A DNA stretch of 64,000 nucleotides from Odobenus rosmarus divergens (GCF_000321225.1 NW_004450324.1:1006877-1070876); one strand, 5' to 3'; shown: positions 1-11,961, counted from the stretch's first letter. Made by a program: numbers and translations. Notes: generated from the letters alone by a model not told the origin.

Positions 1-1063
1 GCATCAGGGAAATCCAAATCAAAACCTCAGTGAGGTACCACCTCACACCAGTCAGAATGGCTAAAATTAACAAGTCAGGAAACGACAGATGTTGGTGGGG
101 ATGTGGAGAAAGGGGAAACCTCTAACACGGTTGGTGGGAATGCAAGCTGGTGCAGCCACTCTGGAAAACAGTATGGAGGTCCCTCAAAAAGTTGAAAATA
201 GAGCTCCCCTACAACCCAGGAATTGCACTACTGTGTATTTACCCCAAAGATACAAATGTAGGGATCCGAAGGGGTATGTGCACCCCAATGTTTATAGCAG
301 CAATGTTCACAATAGCCAAACTATGGAAAGAGCCAAGATGTCCATCGACAGATGAATGGATAAAGAAGATGTGGTATATATATACAATGGAATATTATGC
401 GGCCATCAAAAAAATGAAATCTTGCCATTTGCAACGATGTGGATAGAACTAGAGGATATTATGCTAAGTGAAATAAGTCAATCAGAGAAAGACAAGTATC
501 ATATGATCTCACTGACATGAGGAATTTGAGAAACAAGACAGGGGATCATGGGAGAAGGGAGGAAAAAATGAAACAAGATGAAACCAGAGAGGGAGACAAA
601 CCATAAGAGACTCTTAATCTCAGGAAACAGACTGAGGGTTGCTGAAGTGGTGGGGGGTGGGAGGGATGGGGTGGCTGGGTGCTGGACATTGGGGAGGGTA
701 TGTGCTATGGTGAATGCTGTGAATTGTGTAAGACTGATGAATCACAGACCTGTACCCCTAAAACAAATAATACATTATATGTTAAAAAAAAAAAAAAGAA
801 GATAGTAGGAAGGGAAAAATGAGGGAGAGAAATCGGAGGGGGACATGAACCATGAGAGACTATGGACTCTGAGAAACAAACTGAGGGTTCTGGAGGGGAG
901 GGGGGTGGGGGGATGGGTTGGCCTGGTGATGGGTATTAAAGAAGGCACGTTCTGCATGGAGCACTGGGTGTTATACGTAAACAACGAATCATGGAACACT
1001 ACATCAAAAACTAGTGATGTAATATATGGTGACTAACATAACATAATAAAATAAAATAAAATA
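1..1063 (+). mobile_element. L1 retrotransposon, 3' part (ORF2 C-terminus plus 3' UTR)
   Basis: The left edge of the window cuts this LINE-1. Bases 150-446 still encode the C-terminal end of ORF2p: residues like WKTVW, YPKDTN, MFIAAMFTIAK, WIKKMWYIYTMEYYAAIKK match the general L1 ORF2 tail. The reading frame is broken near 150, so the element is dead. The 3' UTR has two modules separated by an internal A-run at about 784-797; each carries a G-rich stretch (about 650-680 and 895-912). It ends in an (ATAAA)n tail at 1041-1063. The same two-module layout recurs at 60,909-61,627. It lies in NOSTRIN intron sequence, antisense to the gene. Confidence 0.93.
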
Positions 1064-1077
1064 AATTAGCTGTCCAA

Positions 1078-1259
1078 GGGGCACCTGGGTGGCTCAGTTG
1101 GTTAAGCGTCTGCCTTCGGCTCAGGTCATGATCCCAGCGTCCTGGGGTCGAGCCCCATGTCTGGTTCCCTGCTCAGCGGGGAGTCTGCTTCTCCCTCTCC
1201 CCCACTCATCCTCCCTCTCTCTCTCTCTCTGTCAAATAAATAAATAAAGTCTTAAAAAT
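1078..1259 (+). mobile_element. SINEC (carnivore tRNA-derived SINE)
   Basis: Full-length SINE from the tRNA-like head (gcacctgggtggctcag) through a CT-rich body to an (AAATA)n tail. It is bounded by a perfect 14-bp target-site duplication, aattagctgtccaa, at 1064-1077 and 1260-1273. It inserted just beyond the L1 tail. Confidence 0.97.
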
Positions 1260-1306
1260 AATTAGCTGTCCAAAATGACTCAACATTTACAGAAGAAACC
1301 AATGTA

Positions 1307-1514
1307 AGGGGGCTCCTGGGTGGCTCAGTCGTTAAGCATCTGCCTTCGGCTCAGGTCATGATCCGGGGGTCCTGGGATCGAGCCCCGCATCGGGCTCCCT
1401 GCTTCGCAGGAAGCCTGCTTCTCCCTCTGCCTCTCCCCCTGCTTGTGTTCCCTCCCTGGCTGTGTCTCTCTTTGTCAAGTAAATAAATAAAATCTTAAAA
1501 AAAAATAAAAAATA
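1307..1514 (+). mobile_element. SINEC (carnivore tRNA-derived SINE)
   Basis: Full-length SINE with a perfect 14-bp target-site duplication, aagaaaccaatgta, at 1293-1306 and 1515-1528. It sits immediately downstream of the stop codon region of the RPL4 pseudogene and probably interrupts the pseudogene's 3' UTR remnant. Confidence 0.97.
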
Positions 1515-1528
1515 AAGAAACCAATGTA

Positions 1529-2790
1529 GGTTTATGCAGCGAGCTTCTTGTCCTCATGGTGGGTTTCTTTTCTGTAGGCTTCTCATCTGCTGCTTTCTTG
1601 GTGGCTGCAACCTTTTTCCCCACCAAGAGCTTCTTCTGCTCCTTACCAGCAACAGCCTTCTTTCCTTTCTTCCCTACCACAGGCTGCGTGCCCAGAACCC
1701 CCTTCTCATCTGACTTGGCTTCTAGCGCTGCTGCCACCTTATCCATCCGGAGTTTGTGACGCCTGGCCTGGCAGAGAATGGTATTCAGGCACGTGGTCTT
1801 TGCATATGGGTTTAGCTTCAACAGGATTCTCAGGTTCTTCGGTGGATTCTTCTTCAGATCTCTGTGATGAATCTTCCTGTGGGGTGCTCGGAGGGCTCTT
1901 TGGATCTCTGGGCTTTTCAAGGTTCTGCTAAGGTGTGTATCAAGCATCTTGTGTATGGGAAGATTATAGTTACCTCTGAGGGAGGCAGCCTTACACCAAG
2001 TGACACACAGATCATGTAACTTGAGGAAAGCACTTTCAGTCCAAATGTGGAAACATCCCACATGCCCACCAGCAGTAAGTTCCAAAATGTTCGGTTGGCT
2101 TACATTGAGTAGAGCAATTCCAGGGATGTTTCTGAAGGCCTCGGTGACACCGCTGTCCTCATTATAGATGATGTTGGATATGATGATGGTTTCTCATTTT
2201 GCCATTTCCAGCTCTCATTTGTTGAGATACATAGACTTTTTTGATATCATTCCAGGACTTAAGTTTCTGAAGAAGCAAAACAGCCTCCTTGGTCTTCTTG
2301 TAGCCTTTGTCTTTATTTTCAGCCACCAGAGGGAGTTTAGGAACTTCCTCAATACAGCGACCATTAGCCATGAGCAGCTCTGGTAAGGCCGAGGCACCCA
2401 CGCAGAGCAGATGGCATATTGCTTCTGGGTTGTTCACTTTACGGTGCCCAGGGCACCAGGCTTTGGATGGTGCAAACATGAAGATCCTGTGACACATATT
2501 TCCAAAAGCACCGTGGCTGCAATGATGAGTCCCACTGCCTCAAACTCTGGGCACCCAAGCCACAGCTCTGACGGTACCCCCAAGACTCAGCCCTTGTTTG
2601 ATGACCTGCTAATTCACTAACAGGGTAGGGCTGTCTGCCATTTTGGCGCAAGTTGGTGTGAACAAAGTTCATGGTATCTGGTCGAATGGGAGCTTTGACC
2701 ACAGTAGGCAAAGTGACATTTTTGCCAGATGACTCCCCCTTTTCAGAATACACTGATGCCAGTGGACAAGCACATATCATGGCAGGGAGG
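1529..2790 (-). pseudogene. RPL4P: RPL4 processed pseudogene (60S ribosomal protein L4 retrocopy)
   Basis: Read on the minus strand, three adjoining open segments (start near 2780, then 2497-2162, then 2085 to about 1532) together follow ribosomal protein L4 from its N-terminus ([17 protein letters not shown]) through [14 protein letters not shown] and [12 protein letters not shown] to the lysine/alanine-rich tail ([16 protein letters not shown]). L4 is a large-subunit ribosomal protein of about 427 residues, and the span here is about the same length with no introns, so this is a reverse-transcribed copy. It needs at least two frame changes, plus one near the C-terminus, and carries many substitutions, so it cannot make L4. 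No poly(A) remnant is clear; two SINEs lie where the 3' UTR would be. It lies in a NOSTRIN intron, same strand as the gene. Confidence 0.95.
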
Positions 2791-3888
2791 GCAGAGCGGG
2801 AGGTGACGCGCTCCTCTCAACCCAGTGGCTCCTACACGAAAAGCAAGAAGTAGCTTCCTAATGGAAAAGTGCAGAAGTGGACAAAACCAGATTTAGAAAA
2901 TGAATTTCTGTTACTTTGTATGCAGGACAAGACTCAGTAAGAAATCTGGGCATGCCTCCAAAAGCAAACTCCTTGGTTCTTTTGAATAGATTGAATCACT
3001 GTCATCTTAAACTGATTTTACCGTGTCCTACTTATAGGCCCATCTATAGATAAAATGAAGACATACTCTTATTCATCTTCTCACTTTCACTGAAGATAAC
3101 ACAAATGTAGGAAATTAAGTTCGATCTGTATTGTTTTCCTTCTTAATTTGGACCAAAATGGGTTTGTTTATTTTGTTGTTGTTGTTGTTGCATAGATTTT
3201 AGCCTTTGAATTCTATTTTTATTATAACATATCTTTAGAATTATTTATGACTTCACTTCATTTGGAAACACAATCCCAGAACTCCCTAGTAGCTAACTTA
3301 ATACCTGCATTTTTTCAGCGCAGTGAAATTGGACTCAGTGTTATGGGCCGAACAGAGAAAGATAGCTCTGTTTTATAAAATGGGATCCAGAGATCATGGA
3401 CTATTGACAGATTGCTAAATTTCTATTCAGCTTTCTCTTTTAGTACAGTGGTGCTCTGTTATTTTTACCACTTTTTGAAGGAAAGAAGGCCATTGTAGAA
3501 TGCACCTTAAGGCCTAGTTGCAGAAAACAACATTTGGAATCAGAACTTGCCCAAGGATAAGGAATGGCAATGGCAAATAGTTTTAAAAATTGAAGCTGAT
3601 AAATATCTCATTGCATTTAAAAATATATTTCTGCACTCTAGGAATATGTCCCAGCTGATGGAGAGAGAGAATGCACCATCACCTTGATGAACCTAGATGC
3701 TCTAGAAGCCCAGACCTCTAGCTCTGGAATGGCTTTAGGCACTGCTAAAGGGAGTAATCAGACCTACCTCAAGAGGTTTTATGATGATTAAAATGTGCAA
3801 ATGACCCAAGCCTAGGAGGGGCTGAACAACGAGATCGATTGCTGGATTGACCTACAAAATCTGACACCTGGCTCCCTCTCTGATATCC
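2791..3888. other. Unique NOSTRIN intron sequence
   Basis: No exon, RNA gene or recent transposon was recognised here. A short (GTT)n run lies at about 3174-3190. Confidence 0.6.
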
Positions 3889-3889
3889 C

Positions 3890-4300
3890 CTCCTACCAGT
3901 CATCCCCGTGCTCCTGCTTAGTGGCCAAATGCCATCCTGCCTCAGGGCCTTTGCGCTTGCTGTGGCTGGGTAGTTTTTGCTACATAACCACATGGCATCT
4001 CCTTCATGTAAACCCCAACAGGTCTTGTGCTCTTGTGCAAACAGCACTACCTCAGAAGCTACCCTGTCACTATCCCCCTACAGCCGTATTTATGTCCTGG
4101 AATGTACCACAATCTTACACCACGTAGTTTCCCGTGTATTTCTAGGAACAATTCTATGAACACACCTAGAATGTAAGATCCACATGGGCCAGAATTTGTT
4201 TTGTTTGCTGCTATATCTCTAGACCTAGAACAGTGCCAGGCACATAATAGGTACTCAGTATGTATGTCTTGAATGAATAAATCAATGAATGGACTTCCCA
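3890..4300 (+). mobile_element. L2 LINE 3' end (ancient)
   Basis: The order of phrases is typical of the L2 3' end: 'cctcagggcctttgcgcttgctg' near 3940, then 'gaatgtaagatccacatggg' near 4165, then 'agaacagtgccaggcacataatagg' and a terminal 'gaatgaataaat' repeat near 4270. It is diverged, so it predates the carnivore radiation. A second L2-like tail (gctgggcaccaaacaag...aataaat) ends at about 4610. Confidence 0.75.
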
Positions 4301-4619
4301 TCAGATCTTGGTTAGAATTTTTAACTGGTCTCTGCTACATTTGTTCTTGGTTCTTGAAGACCGTAAACTATTTAGAGGCATTCCTTCCCTGATGCATTGC
4401 TTAGCCTTAATGTCAGAGTACACTGCTTTTTAGCCCTTATAGTAGCTAGACAAAAACCCTGTCCTAGTCCATCACTAACCAGAGGGCTTTTGAGGACTTT
4501 CTTTTCCAGCATTCCATTCTTACTTGGAAGCAGCACAGAGAGCATGAAATCTGAGGAAGCATGCGTACTGCTCAGCTCAGTGCTGGGCACCAAACAAGTT
4601 CTTAATAAATAGCAATTTT

Positions 4620-5154
4620 TCTAATCTGATTATTATGTACCCCAAAGTATCTCTAAACATTCAGAACACCCCAAATATACAGAGATGGGAGATGTGGGGG
4701 AAAGAATCCACAGTTTGCTCATCCATCAGCTCCAGAACAATTCAGAATGGCTTCTAAAAGGACAGGCAAAGCTGTTGGGCACAGGCTTTCCCTCAGAGGC
4801 TTTCCCTCAGAACTGTTTCACTTTCAGAATGTTCTTGCAGGCTGTACAAGGAGTCCCAGAGGCCAAGCAGAAATAAAGAGGACAATTGCCGGAAGGAAGT
4901 GCTGCTTTCCTTTAAATTGTTAACTTAATCAGATTCACCTGGGGGAAAAGCTGGGCTTTGGTGTCAAGAAAGGAAGAGGGTCCTGCTGGCTTTGAAGTGA
5001 TTGCGCTTCTGTGCTGAGCGGGGCCACCTTTACTCCGCAGCCGTAGGAAACCAGCCGACAGAGATTCAATTACCACGCAGCAGCGTTTCTCTTTACACCC
5101 AAGTATCTTATAAATCTGGGCAGATTGGTAGTTTTACAGGTTGGGATAGAGCTT
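4620..5154. other. Unique NOSTRIN intron sequence
   Basis: No gene or repeat was recognised here apart from a short direct repeat of 'ggctttccctcaga' near 4789-4811. Confidence 0.5.
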
Positions 5155-5169
5155 AAAAATTACAAACAG

Positions 5170-5363
5170 GGACGCCTGGGTGGCTCAGTCGGTTCAGTGT
5201 CTGCCTTTGGCTCAGGTCATGATCTCAGGGTCCTGGGATCGAGCCCCGCGTCGGGCTCCCTGCTCAGTGGGGAGCCTGCTTCTCCCTCACCCATTCCCCC
5301 TGCATGTGTTCCCTCTCTCGCTGTGTCTCTCTCTCTGTCAAATAAATAAATAAAATCTTTTTA
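5170..5363 (+). mobile_element. SINEC
   Basis: Full-length SINE with a 15-bp target-site duplication (aaaaattacaaacag at 5155-5169; aaaaattccaaacag at 5364-5378; one mismatch). Confidence 0.97.
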
Positions 5364-5459
5364 AAAAATTCCAAACAGTGCTCTCTTGACAAATGTGTTG
5401 CCATCCTTCGTGACATGCGGCTGACACTTGACCTGTGTTCTGTCTACACACAAAAGAGC

Positions 5460-5690
5460 GACATCCAACATTTCCTGGGAACTTACAGCATGCCAGGCAC
5501 CGTTCTGAGTGTTTTAGGTGTATTTCCTCATTTACTCTGTGATAATTCCCATCAGGTAGGCACACGTACTCTACCCATTTCACGGAGGGGAACACCAATG
5601 CACAGAGTCTAGTCCATTAACTTGCCTGAGGAAGAAGTTGACAGAGCTGGGACACAAACCAGGCCGTCTGGCTGGAGAAAGTGCCCGCTT
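5460..5690 (+). mobile_element. MIR SINE (ancient)
   Basis: The diverged MIR order is visible: 'catgccaggcaccgttctgagtg', 'ctcatttactctgtgataattcccat', a 'cccatttcacggagg' segment, then 'gacagagctgggacacaaaccag'. Confidence 0.75.
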
Positions 5691-5699
5691 GGTTATTCC

Positions 5700-8050
5700 A
5701 GTTTCCTGCCTCCGAAGGTGGGGAAGAGGCTGGAGATGGAGAGTTGTGGGGGAAGGCAAAGGGAAGTACTTTTGAAAACTGACACCACCTCTCACTTGGC
5801 CTTTTCGGGCAGTGTTCTGAATCACCACCGCTCCTTGGGGCTTAGCAGCTAGAGAGCAGATTCCCAGCAGCCTCGGTGCTGACAAATGAGCTTGCCCAGC
5901 CTCTTGTGAAAGCAGCAGTGCAGTCCTAAGGCATGTTCCCAGATGCGGAGGAGGCGGTAAGGCTCTGGACAGCGGGAGGGAGGGAGCTGCAATATCGGCT
6001 GTCCCCAGTGTAGCTCCCGGGGCCTCTCAGAATAGCACTACACTGTGTCCCCACCTCTCCACCTGCAGCGGGATGGTGGCCCTACCACGTTTTAGACCTG
6101 GCATTCGAACTGACCAAGCAAAGCAGGCTGCAAACGTCTGCTCTTTCATTTTAAACCCTAGTGACATTTCAGGCTCCTCGGCAGCATACACTGCCAGTTA
6201 GAAGGAAATGAAATGCAATAGGGTCAGGAGGATGGATGCGGGTACATGAGGAGTGGAACACTCTGAGCTCTCTTTTCGGTGAGTCTGCCTACTAAGGGAG
6301 AGTTCCCTGCCTCTGGCAGCCAATGGCCTTTATCTTAACAGAGGTTAATGGGTAAATTCCCACCCCCCCCAAGAGAAAACTGCTCTAAGAAGCCATGTTC
6401 CAGCTGGCAAGCAGAGAGAGAGCTTTTACCTTTATAAGTCGGAACATTTGTAAATTGAAACAAACACTGCCATGTGGCTCATCTGTGCTTATGGTCTAAT
6501 AGTGTGTGTGTGTGTGTATCTCCTTTCAGAATTCCTGCTAAACAGAAATGAACTTTTCCCAAGGCAAAGATGGCAACATGCGCCCCTGAATCCATTGGTT
6601 TCTTCTCAGTCCTTTGAAGAAAGCTGCTTTTATCATGGTTTCCAGCATGCAAAGGGAGTTAAGAGAGGCAGAGTGAGTCTGAGACAGAGAATTTTCATTC
6701 CCTCATTAAAATGATCAGAAATGAGCTTGTAAAAACACAGTGCTTAATGTTCTAGCCCTATAGCTACTGTATGTAATGGGAGTTGAGATTTTTTTCTCCA
6801 AGCTATTGTCTTGGCACGTATAAAACTGATAATGTATGTATACATACCTCGATGGGTAACTCAAACTCAGAATTTTCCAGTGAGCCTCAAAGATCCTGAA
6901 CCAGGGAAATGGCATGCACTGACTTTTAATCCATTTATATTCTAATTTCCTCTCAACACGTGGAGGCAGGTCAATAAATTTTCATTAGTAAGACTGAAGA
7001 CCAACCAATAAGTAAAAGACCAACATTTGTCTTAGATTTTAAAATAAATGACACTTTTGAAAGAAAGGAGAGAGGAAAAATATGTGGCATCAGATTCAAT
7101 ATGTTAGATAGAGCCACAAATTAAACTGTAAGGATAGAAGTGACCAAGTCATCAATTTTAGCATACCCTGCTCTACTAAAATTAAGATGATAGAAAGTGA
7201 TTAAAAAAAAAGAAAGAAAAAGATTGTAGCTGGCCCCTATGTCTATGAGGGACTAATTAAAACTGAACTAAAGCTTTCTCAAGCTTGGAAACAGCAGGTG
7301 ACAGAGTCATCCTTTCGTTGTGAATTAAGAAGGAACTGTAGTAATCTGAAATCTTTGTTCGTGAATCACCCCCACCCCTTGTTGCCTACCTTCCAACCCC
7401 AGCAGCTTCCACCTTGGGGGCTGGTGTGCTGACATTGTCCACCCAAGCCTTAGCAGTTTGCCTTTTGAAAGATGGTCGTAAGCCCATCTTACAAATGAGC
7501 TATCTTTAAAAGTTCTTTCTTTAAAGGACATTTTTACATGGAAGCTCTGTTATTCAAGTGGCTGGGCTCTTTGGCTAGCCCACAACGCCCACTTCATCAG
7601 TATTGATTGCCTTAATTCTGGCTGCTAAGAACAGTATGAGAAGCTGAAATGGGAGGGCCAGACCTGGAGGACCCCTCCTTGGGTGTCCAGAATGACACTG
7701 CCACTCAAGTTACCGCCCACTTCCGGCCCAGGGAGTGCACAGCTGTGGTCGCTCCAGAACTTCAGATTCTCCCTCCCTGGTCATTCTTGAACCAGTGAGG
7801 TCAGTGGAGTCGGGTGGAAGTGTTGTTGTGGGGGAAGTCAGGTAAAACAGACAAGAAGGGCACTATTCAAAACTTTTTAGCTGGAAAACAAAATTTTATA
7901 CAGAATCTCACCATGTCATAGAAATGTTATATTCTGATATAATGGGAATGGGAGTGACAAGGGAGCTAAGCCCTGCCCATGTAACTTCTCCTCACTCCCT
8001 AAAGTGGCCCCTGAGTACTCCCACAGACCTCTATGTTACCAGCTTTAAAA
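5700..8050. other. Unique NOSTRIN intron sequence
   Basis: I searched both strands for further NOSTRIN exons and saw none. There is a (GT)n run at about 6502-6517 and a C-run at 6363-6370. The short ORFs here lack recognisable domains. Confidence 0.5.
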
Positions 8051-8062
8051 GCTACTGGGCTT

Positions 8063-8250
8063 GGGGCGCCTGGGTGGCTCAGTCGGTTAAGCATCTGCCT
8101 TCAGCTCAGGTCATGATCCCGGGGTCCTGGGATGGAGCCCTGCATCGGGCTCCCTGCTCATCGAGGAGCCTGCTTCTCCCTCTCCTGCTCCCCCAATTTA
8201 TTCTCTCTCTCTCTCAAATAAATAAATAAAATCTTAAAAAAAAAAAAACA
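8063..8250 (+). mobile_element. SINEC
   Basis: Full-length SINE with a perfect 11-bp target-site duplication, ctactgggctt, at 8052-8062 and 8251-8261. Confidence 0.97.
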
Positions 8251-8734
8251 CTACTGGGCTTAATGGCTGCTGATGTCCCTTCCCAGAGAGGACCTTAAGA
8301 CTCTGAAGGGAGCTGGACCAGGGCCTTTGAACACGTTGGAACACCCACAGTGGTGGTGCCCCAAACTGCCTGCCCAGTTGGCAGATGCCCTTACACCAAG
8401 CCTGCGTTAAGCTGGGTAGAAATCAAAGTGTATCTTCTTTTCCACATCCTCCTCTGTATATTAGGAATGGATGAGAGTACATTCACACTGCCTTGGGTTG
8501 TGAGAATTAAAAAAAAGTAAAAGAGACCAAGTATAAGACACATCTAACACAGTGCCTAATCTGAAGATTGTGCTGGATAAATGGTGTCTTCTGTGGTTTT
8601 GTCATTCTTTTTTAGCTTTTGTTCAAAATAATATTCTATATACTATGTAAGTTAATTTCTTTGACACACTAATTTGCTGCTGCTCAGAAATAGCCTAACT
8701 TGAAAGTTATGAGTGCCTGAAGTCATTCCTACAT

Positions 8735-8910
8735 TAACACATTCATTCACTCAGTGAACATCTATTGAGTGCCTGCTCTGTGCCAGGCTCTGTTTTGGTC
8801 ACGGGGATACACAGACTCTCAAGGAGTTCAGCCTCCAGTGGAGGAGACAGGCAAGTGAACAGACTATAACAGTATAGGGCAGTAGGGTCTAGAGCAGAGA
8901 TAAGCATTAG
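8735..8910 (+). repeat. Ancient interspersed repeat fragment, family not assigned
   Basis: The phrases 'cattcactcagtgaacatct', 'ttgagtgcctgctctgtgcc' and 'ggagttcagcctccagtggagg' belong to a widespread old mammalian repeat type. Similar fragments occur at 13,290-13,410, 32,385-32,530 and 35,625-35,760. I cannot name the family with certainty. Confidence 0.5.
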
Positions 8911-9632
8911 TTCTATGCATCTCTGACGGGTACCATTTTGAGATGGGATGGTAGTCAAGGAAAGCTCACATGGGATAACCAATCTTGAAGATGCATTGAA
9001 TGGAGACTGGTAACCAAGTGAGGAAGTGTCTACCTGACAGAGGATACAGCATGCACAAATTCAGAGACCCATGATGGTGGGTGGGAGTTAGTGGGACAGG
9101 TGCCACGGACGCATGAAGGGGGGGCAGTGACTGTCAGTGGTTCAATAGATGCAGAGGGGTAGGGCTCAAGGGTAGATGGAGAGAGAGACAAGCTAGATAA
9201 GAAGCCAGGCCCCCCTTTATGAAAGGTCCTTTTATAAAATACTATGAGGGCTGAATTTTATACTAAAGCTTGTGGAAGTCTGTGAAGAGTCTGAAAGAGG
9301 GTCACGGCCACAGAGTGGAAGATGCATTAGAGAGACAGGGACAGGGCCGTCGCCAGCTCCCTAGTCAAGATAACTTCACTTGGATTAGAAAAAGGAGATC
9401 CCCTGAAAAGACACAGCTCAGGTTCAGGGTGCAAGGCTTGAGGGTGGAGAGTGGGTTAGATTTCTGCCTTCACTCAGCCCCTCAGCCAGGTGATCTTGTG
9501 CAGTGTACAAACTACACCACTTCAAGACAATACTCCTAGACAGAAGAACAGGTTAAGAAATTTTTTTCCCAGAACAATGGCAGAGGCCATGAAATGAGAA
9601 GAAAGCTATAGGTATGGAAGGTGTTTAAAAGA

Positions 9633-9940
9633 GAGACACACGAAAGCTTGGTTGTGAGGCGAGGAGACACACGAAGGCTTGGTTTGAGGCGAGGAGACAC
9701 ACGAAGGCTTGGTTGTGAGGCGAGGAGACACACGAAGGCTTGGTTGTGAGGCGAGGAGACACACGAAGGCTTGGTTGTGAGGCGAGGAGACACACGAAGG
9801 CTTGGTTGTGAGGCGAGGAGACACACGAAGGCTTGGTTGTGAGGCGAGGAGACACACGAAGGCTTGGTTGTGAGGCGAGGAGACACACGAAGGCTTGGTT
9901 GTGAGGCGAGGAGACACATGAAGGCTTGGTTATGAGGTGA
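9633..9940. repeat. 31-bp minisatellite, 10 copies
   Basis: Ten head-to-tail copies start at 9633, 9664, 9694, 9725, 9756, 9787, 9818, 9849, 9880 and 9911. The period is 31 bp except for one 30-bp copy (second). The unit core is gagacacacgaaggcttgg followed by ttgtgaggcgag. Interior copies are identical; the last one is diverged (acacatgaagg, ttatgaggtga). Each standard unit carries two CpG sites (acgaa, ggcga) in an otherwise CpG-poor intron. Because 31 is not a multiple of three and the unit lacks stop codons on the minus strand, the array stays open in all three minus-strand frames, which creates spurious ORFs of up to 217 codons. Confidence 0.98.
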
Positions 9941-11502
9941 GATAGAAGAAGGGGTCATAGACGGCTCCCAGGTACTGGGCTTGATTGCGTGGGCAGAGGT
10001 CCTAGTCACCATGGTAAGAAAATCCAGGAGTACCAGCTTTGGAGAAAAGTTGATACACTCTGTCATAGATAGGTTGAATTTGTGGTTCCATGGGACATGC
10101 AGGTGGAAATGTCCAACAGAGTGTTGGCTATATGGCTTGGAGTACAGATAAGACATTTTGCCTAGTAACACACATGTGCGAGTCTTCAATATGCAAAAAA
10201 AGAGCTGAAGTTGTGGAAGTTCCGATCACCCAGACCAGGGGTAGAGTAGAAAAGGTTAGGATTTATCAACGTTTTCGTTTCTATCATTTATTCCTTTGTT
10301 GACAGCATCTGTAATGAGTCATGGATGGAACGATGACCAAGTACATTTCCTCCTTTGTTTTATTCTTTTCTTTCTTTTTATTTATTTTTTAATGCCCAGA
10401 GCAGCGGTACTTGCCATCTGAAAACCTGATCTTGAGTTTCCTTACAGAGGAACAGTTGATTTTCCCATGAAAGCCCGTTTAAAGCCTAGCGGTGAGGGTG
10501 CAGGGGACTAAACCTTCACAAACAGTTTCTGGGCATGTGCCTTTGTCCTTTAAGTCCAATCTGTGATTGTGTTAAAGGGAACCCAGCAACTTTGACGTCA
10601 GGCATCTTGGGAGCTGCTGTGTGTTTCTGGCTAAATCGGAGTTGCTACTACAAACAAAGGGAAACTGAAGCCACTAATTGGATAAAAGAAGCTAAGTATG
10701 ACCATGAATTGCAGAATTTCCAGGCAAAATGATGTTTCAGTAACAACTGCACTTTTCCATCACCACCAATTAGAACAAATTCGTAGGCAGCTGAGCTTGG
10801 CAATGCAGCATTACCTGGACTTAAAACTTGATTGTGATGCTGTCTCTTGTAGCCACGTGCTAATGTGAAACTGCCATGCAGAACCACATTCCCATGGATT
10901 CGTAAGCAAGGTGTCGGAACTGTTATTATCCAAGGAGAGTAGAGACCTTGTTCTAGTAATGTAGGTGTAATAATAAGAAAATAAACCCTTAGCTAGCTTT
11001 CATTTATTTATTCATTCACTCTACAAGTATTTGCTAAATGTATATTATGGGACTGATACCCTTAGTTCCAAGAAGCCCCATATGCTCCCTCACGATACCT
11101 TTTATCATGCTGGCCACTGGATTTGTCTTCAAAATTTTCTACGTCATAACCTTCAGAATCACTCCCCATGGGAAAGAAATAACCCAATCCTGGCAAGCGA
11201 AGTGACCTCTCTTTTGCCAGTTAACACACAGAAATACAGATGGAAAAAACACAATGTGTTACATATTCATGGATTAATAGAGAGTTTGTGTCCATTAGAA
11301 AACAGTTCTCCCAAATTACCTATTCTTTTAGTGTGGATGAACATCCTTCAGTTACCCAAATGATCCAACAGCGGAGCCAAGTAAGGAGAGCCTGAAGTTC
11401 AGGTGTGAGGAGACATTGCCAAAAGCACATTTACCAGGAATGGATACAAAGCAACTCAAATGGCATCTTGGTTAAGGAGAAATTATTTAATTGTATAAGA
11501 TC
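9941..11502. other. Unique NOSTRIN intron sequence
   Basis: No exon or recent repeat was recognised. An ORF of 110 codons at 11,031-11,363 has no recognisable domain or splice context and looks accidental. Confidence 0.5.
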
Positions 11503-11514
11503 AGCTTTACAAAA

Positions 11515-11785
11515 GAAAACAGATGAACATATGGGAAGGGGGAAAGGAAAAAAGGCGGGAGGGAAACAAGCCGTAAGTCTCTTAATGATAGAGAACTATA
11601 GAGGCTTGATGGAGGGAGGTGGGTGGGGGATGGGCTAGATGGGGGTGAGTAGTAAGGGCACTTGTTGTGATGAGCACAGGGTGTTGTATATAAGTGATGA
11701 ATCACTGAATTCTACTCCTGAAACCAATATTCCACTGTATGTTAATGACTTCATATTTTAAAATTAACTGATTAATTAATTAATT
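11515..11785 (+). mobile_element. L1, strongly 5'-truncated 3' end
   Basis: Only the L1 3' UTR is present (agatgaacatatgggaaggg ... gggtgttgtatataagtgatg ... tccactgtatgttaatgact). A perfect 12-bp target-site duplication, agctttacaaaa, flanks it at 11,503-11,514 and 11,786-11,797. Confidence 0.92.
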
Positions 11786-11961
11786 AGCTTTACAAAATGT
11801 CCAGGAAAGTGCCTATTGCATAAATGACCTAATATCTAGCATAATTTTGCTGGTCGGGGTAAAATATCAGATTCCCCTTTTGTATTTATGCTATGTAGTT
11901 TTTATCCCAGAAAAGTGCATGTAATTTTGCTAACCAGTAGTATTCTTTAGATCAAATTCTA

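Noticed and set aside
1495..2085. 196-codon minus-strand ORF as a functional ribosomal protein gene
   Set aside because: It is only the C-terminal half of an intronless, frameshifted RPL4 retrocopy.
9633..9940. Possible CRISPR array (regular direct repeats)
   Set aside because: The units abut with no unique spacers, and the genome is mammalian; it is a minisatellite.
9536..10189. 217-codon minus-strand ORF with repeated SLRVSPRLTTKPSC-like segments
   Set aside because: It is produced by the 31-bp minisatellite, whose unit has no stop codon in any minus-strand frame. There is no splice context and no homology.
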